Source: CAMCXT01 sp046302715 (lineage in GTDB: Bacteria > Bacteroidota > Bacteroidia > M30B66). From it: a stretch of DNA of 6,240 nucleotides. Location: contig JBKCHQ010000188.1 in NCBI GenBank assembly GCA_046302715.1, positions 1 to 6,240 of the forward strand. Reading direction: 5' to 3'. Position numbers and translations under genes: made by a program. The notes beneath the pieces were generated by a model that searched no databases, was not told where the DNA came from, and saw only the letters and a program-made list of their open reading frames with translations. This document shows, piece by piece, positions 4,931 through 6,240 of the stretch (its first letter is position 1; each line of letters opens with the position of its first letter).

Positions 4931-6142
4931 ATGGCAGAACAATCCATATTTGGCGAAGATTTTATAAAACCCGAAGAGCGGCAGTACAACACGCTCAACC
5001 TCGGACCAACACATCCGGCAACGCATGGGGTGTTTCAGAATATTTTGCAGATGGACGGCGAAATCATCATGCATGCCGAACCCACCATTGGCTACATTCA
5101 TCGCGCATTCGAAAAACTGGCTGAGCGCCGTCCGTTCTACCAGGTAACGCCCATCACCGACCGACTCAATTACTGCTCGGCGCCCATCAACAATATGGGC
5201 TGGCACATGACCATGGAAAAACTTTTGAAGGTGGGAACTCCGAAGAAGGTAGATTACATGCGCATCATCGTGATGGAGCTTGCCCGTATTGCCGACCATT
5301 TGGTCTGCAATTCGGTGCTTGGTGTTGATGCCGGAGCGCTTACAGGATTTACCTATATGTTCCAGGAACGCGAACGCATCTACGACATGTACGAAGAAGT
5401 CGCTGGCGCACGACTCACCACAAATATTGGTCGGGTAGGGGGCTTCGAGCGCGATTTCACGCCGGGCTTCCACGCCAAGTTGAAAGATTTCCTCGCCACA
5501 TTCCCTAAACGTTTCGAAGAATTCGATAGACTTATTACTCGCAATCGCATTTTCATGGACCGCGTTATCAACGTTGGGCCTATCAGTGCCGAAGATGCCA
5601 TCAGCTACAGCTTTGCCGGGCCAAACCTGCGTGCCGCTGGCGTCGATTACGATGTGCGTGTGATGAATCCGTATTGCTCGTATCAGGATTTCGATTTCAT
5701 CATTCCCGTTGGAACCAGCGGCGATACGTACGATCGTTTCATGGTGCGCCAGAACGAAATACGCGAGTCGCTCAAAATCATCAATCAGGCATATAACAAC
5801 CTGCCCGAAGGCAGCCACCACGCCGATTGTCCGGAGTTTTACCTTCCACCCAAACACGATGTGTACAATTCGATGGAAGCGCTTATCTGGCACTTCAAAA
5901 TTGTGATGGGCGAAGTTGATTTGCCCGCAGGTGAATTGTATCATGCGGTAGAAGGTGCAAATGGCGAATTGGGTTATTACCTTATTTCAGATGGAGGTCG
6001 CACGCCATACCGCCTGCATTTCCGCCGTCCTTGTTTCATTTACTATCAGGCTTATCCCGATATGATTAAAGGTCAGATGCTCTCCGACGCGGTACTCACC
6101 ATGTCGAGTATGAACGTAATTGCCGGAGAACTCGACGCATAA
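4931..6142 (+). CDS. nuoD: NADH-quinone oxidoreductase subunit D (complex I, 49 kDa subunit)
   Basis: Peripheral-arm subunit related to the large subunit of NiFe hydrogenases. With NuoB it forms the quinone-binding pocket. The signature LGPTHPATHGV is at 24-34. His32, and Tyr81 in DRLNYCS, have the same 49-residue spacing as the His/Tyr pair that binds the quinone headgroup in studied complexes (His38/Tyr87 in Thermus). Other conserved blocks are IGYIHRAFEKLAE (53-65), ELARIADHL (near 115), GFTYMFQERERI, NIGRVGGFERDF, and the final FRRPCFIYYQAYP region. The 403 residues fit a stand-alone NuoD. The protein ends GELDA, whereas most homologues I know end with an Asp-Arg pair, so the last arginine is replaced by alanine here. 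The start is 12 bases after nuoC. Confidence 0.98.
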   Translation: MAEQSIFGEDFIKPEERQYNTLNLGPTHPATHGVFQNILQMDGEIIMHAEPTIGYIHRAFEKLAERRPFYQVTPITDRLNYCSAPINNMGWHMTMEKLLKVGTPKKVDYMRIIVMELARIADHLVCNSVLGVDAGALTGFTYMFQERERIYDMYEEVAGARLTTNIGRVGGFERDFTPGFHAKLKDFLATFPKRFEEFDRLITRNRIFMDRVINVGPISAEDAISYSFAGPNLRAAGVDYDVRVMNPYCSYQDFDFIIPVGTSGDTYDRFMVRQNEIRESLKIINQAYNNLPEGSHHADCPEFYLPPKHDVYNSMEALIWHFKIVMGEVDLPAGELYHAVEGANGELGYYLISDGGRTPYRLHFRRPCFIYYQAYPDMIKGQMLSDAVLTMSSMNVIAGELDA

Positions 6143-6151
6143 TTCCCGAAT

Positions 6152-6240
6152 ATGTCAGCCACACTACACGGAACACAAGATTTCAATCAGGCCAAGCGCG
6201 ACAGCATCCGCTTTAGCGACGAGGCATTAAAAACCATCGA
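6152..6240 (+). CDS. nuoE: NADH-quinone oxidoreductase subunit E (complex I, 24 kDa subunit), 5' part only
   Basis: The first 29 codons of an open frame starting nine bases after the nuoD stop; the gene runs off the window. The translation MSATLHGTQDF...SIRFSDEALKTI ends in the FSDEAL(K)xI helix start typical of NuoE, the thioredoxin-like [2Fe-2S] subunit of the NADH dehydrogenase module. The cluster-binding cysteines lie beyond the window, so the call rests on this short match and on the standard nuoA-B-C-D-E order. Confidence 0.85.
   Translation, partial: MSATLHGTQDFNQAKRDSIRFSDEALKTI

Noticed and set aside
4877..5944. A 355-codon open frame on the minus strand opposite nuoC/nuoD
   Set aside because: It is antisense to the intact, strongly conserved nuoD. 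Its translation is rich in His, Ile and Val with no recognisable domain, as expected when codon bias in the true gene removes antisense stops.
1..6240. A novel defence or mobile system built around the nuclease
   Set aside because: The nuclease has an export signal, so it acts outside the cytoplasm. Its neighbours are metabolic or housekeeping genes, and no transposase, integrase, repeat array or partner gene is present.

Overview
The window looks like Bacteroidota chromosomal DNA. Ribosome binding sites are weak or absent before most genes. Exact matches to the phylum's -7 promoter element (TAnnTTTG) occur in two intergenic regions. The first gene encodes a lipoprotein with a lysine/acidic run after its cysteine, like Bacteroidota surface lipoproteins. 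NuoC and NuoD are separate proteins, unlike the fused NuoCD of enterobacteria. I cannot place the organism below phylum from this sequence.

All convincing genes lie on the + strand. The left part (1 to about 3200) is a loose series of unrelated, more AT-rich, separately spaced genes. They are a probable surface-anchored DNA/RNA non-specific endonuclease (65-1402), a RidA-family protein resembling 2-aminomuconate deaminase (1439-1852), a small protein resembling the eRF1-domain-3-like bacterial proteins (2059-2496), and a Cys-type glutathione peroxidase homologue (2628-3197). A hairpin terminator candidate separates the nuclease from ridA. Between ridA and the small protein, the minus strand holds what may be the remnant of a short frameshifted gene (1858-1984).

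The right part (3483 to the window end) is the start of a respiratory complex I operon, nuoA-nuoB-nuoC-nuoD-nuoE, tightly packed and running off the right edge inside nuoE. A probable promoter element lies about 80 bases before nuoA. NuoA is part of the proton-pumping membrane arm near the quinone site. NuoB carries cluster N2, NuoC and NuoD form the peripheral-arm/quinone module, and NuoE belongs to the NADH-oxidising module. The operon is visibly richer in G and C at third positions than the genes to its left.

I found no mobile element, CRISPR array, tRNA or rRNA, and nothing that amounts to a new multi-gene system. The observations worth a second look are modest: the surface nuclease, the minus-strand gene relic, the divergent eRF1-domain-3-like protein, the unusual N-terminus of the peroxidase, and a missing C-terminal arginine in NuoD.
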